From NCBI RefSeq assembly GCF_000520995.1, contig NZ_JACA01000041.1, positions 62,001 through 126,000 of the forward strand: a stretch of DNA of 64,000 nucleotides. The letters run 5' to 3'. Of the stretch, positions 60,863 through 64,000 are shown piece by piece. How positions within the stretch are numbered: the first letter of the stretch is position 1; each line of letters starts with the position of its first letter. Position numbers and translations under genes: made by a program. The stretch comes from Aquimarina macrocephali JAMB N27. Its GTDB lineage: Bacteria; Bacteroidota; Bacteroidia; Flavobacteriales; Flavobacteriaceae. The notes under the pieces are model-generated. The model did not search any database and had not been told where the DNA came from. It was given only the letters and a program-made list of their open reading frames with translations.

Positions 60863-61911
60863 TGCAAAAAATGATTCTTAGTAAAGTAAAAATAGTAGTC
60901 CTCATAGTAATAATTTTAAGCGTTTTCTCTTGTTCAAAAGATGATGATAATATTTATGACCTAAATGAAACCATTTTTGTACGGCATAAGCAAGCCGATA
61001 TGCCGGCATACATTCATGGTAATGCTTCTGAAAAAGTATTCCTAATCATACTGCATGGAGGTCCCGGGGGAACTGGATGGGGGGAAAGAAAAAACACCAT
61101 TAAAAGCAAAATAGAAAGAAATAATGCCGTTGTTTATTTTGATCAACGTGGCTCTGGCAACTCACAAGGCAGTTATTCTGAAGAAGATGTGAGTATTGAT
61201 CTAATGGCAGAAGATGTTTTGGCTTTAGTAAAGGTTTTAAAAGCTAAGTATGGTGATGATTCTAAATTCTTTTTAATGGGGCATAGTTGGGGAGGCACAT
61301 TAGGGCCTGCTACCTTGTTAAAAAATCAAGAAGATTTTTTAGGGTGGATTGATGTTGATGGTGCCCATAATCCAAAAGGAATGTATAATGAATATAAAAC
61401 TACTTTTAAGAAAATAGCAGATGAGCAAATCGCGCTACAAAATAATGTTGAATATTGGAAAAGTGTACTTGATTTAATAAAAAACGTGGGTACAGATTAC
61501 AGTAAGGAGGATTTTTATAAATTGAATGGAGAAGCATATAATGCCGAAGAAAAGCTTGCAGATGACGGGGTAATTAACAAACCAAAATCTGATGGTCTTA
61601 ATAGCTTCCAATATAATTCATTGATAACCATTTGGAATGGCAACAAAATACAGTCTATTTTAGTTAAAAAGGGGCTTTTTGAAAAGGTATCGTTTACCGA
61701 TAGATTATCCGAAATTACAATACCCTCTCTAGTACTTTGGGGAAAATATGATATTGGTGTTCCTACTATATATGCCCAAGAAGCTTATGACAATTTGGGA
61801 TCTAGTGATAAAGAACTTTTCATTTTTGAAAAATCAGCACACAGCCCCATGGATACTGAACCTGATCTTTTTGCTGAAAAAGTAATTGATTTTATCAATC
61901 AGCATAAATAG
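60862..61911 (+). CDS. Alpha/beta hydrolase lipoprotein, proline-iminopeptidase-like
   Basis: The protein has 349 residues with lipoprotein signal KIVVLIVIILSVFSC. The oxyanion motif is HGGPG (65-69). The nucleophile elbow is G140-H-S142-W-G-G. The acid lies in WGKYDIGVPT and the His in EKSAHSPMDTE. HGGPG together with GHSWGG and VVYFDQRGSGNS is the signature of the prolyl aminopeptidase/tricorn F1-type family. It may remove N-terminal residues from peptides at the cell envelope. It shares an operon with the mini-peptide and the barrel-like protein. Confidence 0.92.
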   Translation: MQKMILSKVKIVVLIVIILSVFSCSKDDDNIYDLNETIFVRHKQADMPAYIHGNASEKVFLIILHGGPGGTGWGERKNTIKSKIERNNAVVYFDQRGSGNSQGSYSEEDVSIDLMAEDVLALVKVLKAKYGDDSKFFLMGHSWGGTLGPATLLKNQEDFLGWIDVDGAHNPKGMYNEYKTTFKKIADEQIALQNNVEYWKSVLDLIKNVGTDYSKEDFYKLNGEAYNAEEKLADDGVINKPKSDGLNSFQYNSLITIWNGNKIQSILVKKGLFEKVSFTDRLSEITIPSLVLWGKYDIGVPTIYAQEAYDNLGSSDKELFIFEKSAHSPMDTEPDLFAEKVIDFINQHK

Positions 61912-61922
61912 TGAGATGATAA

Positions 61923-62150
61923 TCGTATTATTCAATATTAAAAGAAGACGAAAATAAATTATATAATAAAGCAAATCGAATAGCTTCTGAGCAAAATATA
62001 TTTTTAGGTTTAGGAATAGTAGTAATAGATCCAACAAAAAGAACTAACACTATATATTCTATAATTGGAGATACTTTCATTGCTTTTTGTTTACTCTTAT
62101 TTATCTGGGTTATGATAGCACTTAGAAAGCAAAAAGTTAAAAAAACATAA
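61923..62150 (+). pseudogene. Remnant of a membrane protein gene
   Basis: An open frame without a start codon, bounded upstream by TAA, encodes 75 residues: SYYSILKEDENKLYNKANRI, then ASEQNIFLGLGIVVIDPTKR, then a membrane helix (IIGDTFIAFCLLLFIWVMIA) and a basic end (LRKQKVKKT). The composition is clearly protein-like, but no ATG, GTG or TTG start is at hand. It is probably the 3' piece of a degraded gene. Confidence 0.5.
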
Positions 62151-62406
62151 TTAAGAATCAAGTTATGCCAGTTTCAGTAATTGATAAAAAACAAAGAAAA
62201 ATGACTCTAAAATAAAGATTTGGGCATGTGTACGAGGTTGCCAAATTTTTAAAGCTTGTATTGAGCTTGTCGAAGTATGGCCTTTCAAAAATGAGAAGTT
62301 AAAACAAAATATAAAAACTCTATTCTATGCTAATCCATAAATGTAGTATCTTTCTGAGCGCAACGTTTCATGCATAAACTGTTAGCAATTATTTAAATCA
62401 GAAAAT
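62151..62406. other. Intergenic with a decayed repeat, no gene seen
   Basis: It contains ATGACTCTAAAATAAAGATT (62201), resembling ATGAATCTAAAACAAAAGTT at 63389, and a TTGAGCTTGTCGAAGTATGG piece (62256-62275) of the common repeat family. Confidence 0.5.
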
Positions 62407-63354
62407 ATGAACAGGAGGTATTATTTCTTATCAATGATTGGATTCGTTTTTATCTTGCAAAGTTGTAAGCCAATTAGCTTAAATAATTCCTATATAGATG
62501 AAAAATTACCAGGGATAGTACCTGAACTATTTGCTCCATCTTTTGTAAATACAGATGCTATAGAAATTAATACAGTATTTAATGCTTCGTTTACCGAAAT
62601 GTTTTTTACCAGAATTATTGATGGTAACTTTATTATACATCACTCTAATTTAATTAATGGTAAGTGGACTGCGCCGCAACCAATACAAATGTATACCGAC
62701 CAAAAAAGTGAATCGGTTGCTATTGACCCATCAATTACACAAGATGGCAATACCATGTATTTTCTTGGGATTAACCCTGAAGATCGTTTGAAAAAAAGTA
62801 AACCAGACATATATAGAAGTCAAAAAATCGATGGTAAATGGCAAATTGCTTCAAAGGTTGGATACCCCATATCAACAGAAAAGTATGTAGAATCCTACCC
62901 GGTAGTTGTTGCAGATGGAAGTATATATTTCACATCAAATCGTCCTGGCGGCCTTGGTAAAGGAGATATTTATAGAGCGCAATATCTAGGAGAAGGAAAA
63001 TTCGATACCCCAATGAATATTGGTTCTGAAGTAAATTCAAAGAAAGGTGAACGTAGTACCTATGTTTCTCCTGATGAAAGTTATTTGATTACCGGAAACA
63101 CATATACAGATGAGAAAGGTTTTGCAATATCATTTAAAGAAAATAACAAATGGCAAGCTCCGGTTCATTTTGATATTGGTGAACCGCTAAAGAAAGATTG
63201 GATTTATTTCTGCCCATATATGTCACCAGATGGCAAGTATTTTTTCTTTTCAAAAAGGTATAGTAATCCTCCTAAAAGTGGATGGAAAGGAGTAACCAAA
63301 GGAGAAGTGTATTGGGTAAATGTTAGTGCTATTTTTAAAGACCAAAGAAAATAA
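62407..63354 (+). CDS. TolB-like (PD40) beta-propeller lipoprotein
   Basis: The protein has 315 residues with lipoprotein signal YYFLSMIGFVFILQSC followed by KPISL. PD40/WD-like blades follow: SITQDGNTMYFLGINPED, YPVVVADGSIYFTSNRPGGL, DESYLITGNTYTDEKG and YMSPDGKYFFFSKRYSN. The S-P-D-G/D-x-x-Y-F pattern repeats five or six times. Such propellers bind proteins or peptidoglycan-associated partners at the envelope. No enzymatic motif is seen. The gene follows the alpha/beta hydrolase region on the same strand. Confidence 0.88.
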   Translation: MNRRYYFLSMIGFVFILQSCKPISLNNSYIDEKLPGIVPELFAPSFVNTDAIEINTVFNASFTEMFFTRIIDGNFIIHHSNLINGKWTAPQPIQMYTDQKSESVAIDPSITQDGNTMYFLGINPEDRLKKSKPDIYRSQKIDGKWQIASKVGYPISTEKYVESYPVVVADGSIYFTSNRPGGLGKGDIYRAQYLGEGKFDTPMNIGSEVNSKKGERSTYVSPDESYLITGNTYTDEKGFAISFKENNKWQAPVHFDIGEPLKKDWIYFCPYMSPDGKYFFFSKRYSNPPKSGWKGVTKGEVYWVNVSAIFKDQRK

Positions 63355-63438
63355 ACAGTAGACTAGTGATTTATAAAAATATGGGGAAATGAATCTAAAA
63401 CAAAAGTTTGAGCGTGTTTATATGCTTGTAAAACCTTT

Positions 63439-63879
63439 TTATTTTGAAATTTGACTATTCAATCCTTCTAAGTAGTTTTTCATGCTATTGGTAACAAAAC
63501 CATCCCAAGCGGCTGAACAAAATTCATAGCATGTTATTTCAGAGGTTAATCCATGATGAATCAAACTTACTTCCACTTTGCCATTATTAACCGGACTAAT
63601 AATCCATTCTAACTTGGTACCTACCCATTCTTTTTTTACGCCTTTTAAACCCGGAATAATTTGATTAGCATCAATACATTCCCAGGTAATTGAATTAAAC
63701 GAATCAAACTCTATAACCTTAAATTGATACCAGGGTTCACCCCAAGAAACTGTAAATATATCGCCCTTGCTTTGAACAGGATTACTCGTGTTTCCCCACC
63801 ATTTACTAATACCCTTGGTTAAAGCCATAAAGGCAGATTTTTCGTTAGATTTAATAATAATTGACCTTTTATAATCCAT
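63439..63879 (-). CDS. SRPBCC (AHSA1-like) domain protein
   Basis: The protein has 146 residues and starts MDYKRSIIIKSNEKSAFMAL. The START/Bet v1-like form is visible: GISKWWGNTSNP, FTVSWGEPWYQFKVIEFDSF, SITWECIDANQI, WVGTKLEWIISPVNNGKVEV, HHGLTSEITCYEF and a final helix CSAAWDGFVTNSMKNYLEGL. Such proteins bind hydrophobic ligands or act as chaperone-like adaptors. The conserved tryptophans (SKWWG, AAWDGF) are family hallmarks. It runs opposite to the preceding genes and has inverted repeats in its upstream region. Confidence 0.9.
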   Translation of the reverse strand: MDYKRSIIIKSNEKSAFMALTKGISKWWGNTSNPVQSKGDIFTVSWGEPWYQFKVIEFDSFNSITWECIDANQIIPGLKGVKKEWVGTKLEWIISPVNNGKVEVSLIHHGLTSEITCYEFCSAAWDGFVTNSMKNYLEGLNSQISK

Positions 63880-63915
63880 AAGACTTTGATATTCATTATA
63901 ATATTCATAATAATT

Positions 63916-63977
63916 AACTAGTTGCTAAATAAAACCAGTTGCAATGTAGAAAAAGTAATTGTAATTTGCAACTAGTT
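63916..63977 (-). promoter_or_regulatory. Inverted repeats upstream of the SRPBCC gene
   Basis: AACTAGTTGC (63916-63925) is the exact inverse of GCAACTAGTT (63968-63977), with a third half site CAGTTGCAA in between. They lie 37-98 bp upstream of the ATG and could be an operator for a regulator outside the window. Confidence 0.5.
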
Positions 63978-64000
63978 AGCAAATTGCCATACAGAATGAA

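Noticed and set aside
63389..63454. 21-residue frame MNLKQKFERVYMLVKPFYFE, then I
   Set aside because: It overlaps the 3' end of the SRPBCC gene, is very short, and is better explained as a piece of a decayed repeat.
1..64000. CRISPR array
   Set aside because: No direct repeats with regular unique spacers were seen; the repeats present are inverted, mosaic and irregularly spaced, and no cas gene was found.
1..64000. tRNA or rRNA genes
   Set aside because: No cloverleaf with a conserved T-arm (GTTCnAnnC) and acceptor was found by eye and no rRNA motif was seen; short GTTCGA matches belong to the TCGA repeats.

Overview
The window looks like chromosome of a marine-type Flavobacteriaceae bacterium; an Aquimarina-like genus is my guess, not shown by the sequence. 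The signs are low GC, many short lipoprotein signal peptides, a secreted protease with a type IX secretion sorting domain, a PF14121-type putative porin next to rnhB, the long bacteroidetal form of LysS, and promoters with the Bacteroidota -7 element TAnnTTTG. No rRNA, tRNA, CRISPR array, transposase or integrase gene was recognised.

Region 1-21.6 kb is accessory in character. Single genes, almost all on the minus strand, are separated by repeat-rich gaps: a serine hydrolase, DUF5694 and erythromycin-esterase-like proteins, a papain-like protease, an SDR/DUF2867 protein, a possible Pycsar-type membrane effector, AqpZ, a large zinc metalloprotease and several orphans. The most interesting part is 16.7-21.7 kb. 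An XRE regulator with a palindromic operator lies next to two large genes. One encodes a protein with a PD-(D/E)XK-like C-terminus. The other encodes an AlbA_2 - STAND NTPase - TPR protein, an architecture typical of prokaryotic conflict and defence proteins. Both genes sit between related imperfect inverted repeats ending in RYYYAAC/GTTRRRY-like motifs, as gene cassettes with attC sites do. No integrase is present.

Region 21.7-31 kb holds an S41 protease, an AraC regulator, YiaA, a DUF2157/GDYXXLXY membrane pair, a DUF6515 lipoprotein and a SPOR-domain protein. It is interspersed with mosaic palindromic repeats built from a few recurring blocks.

Region 31-54.9 kb is the core-like part: lysS, an MBL-fold lipoprotein, a thioredoxin/DUF1573/LuxR cluster, a Pmp3/YqaE peptide of only 51 residues, an S41 protease, lipB, an M12B-like T9SS protease, rnhB and the putative porin.

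Region 54.9-64 kb returns to accessory content. A Crp/Fnr regulator is followed by a perfect FNR-type box and a predicted multi-helix membrane protein. A DUF7079 protein comes next. Then an AraC-type membrane regulator precedes a serine hydrolase, a 41-residue secreted mini-peptide, a beta-barrel-like protein and an alpha/beta hydrolase. Two copies of the same 66-bp promoter box precede the serine hydrolase and the mini-peptide, which suggests a small regulon. A TolB-like propeller lipoprotein and an SRPBCC protein end the window.
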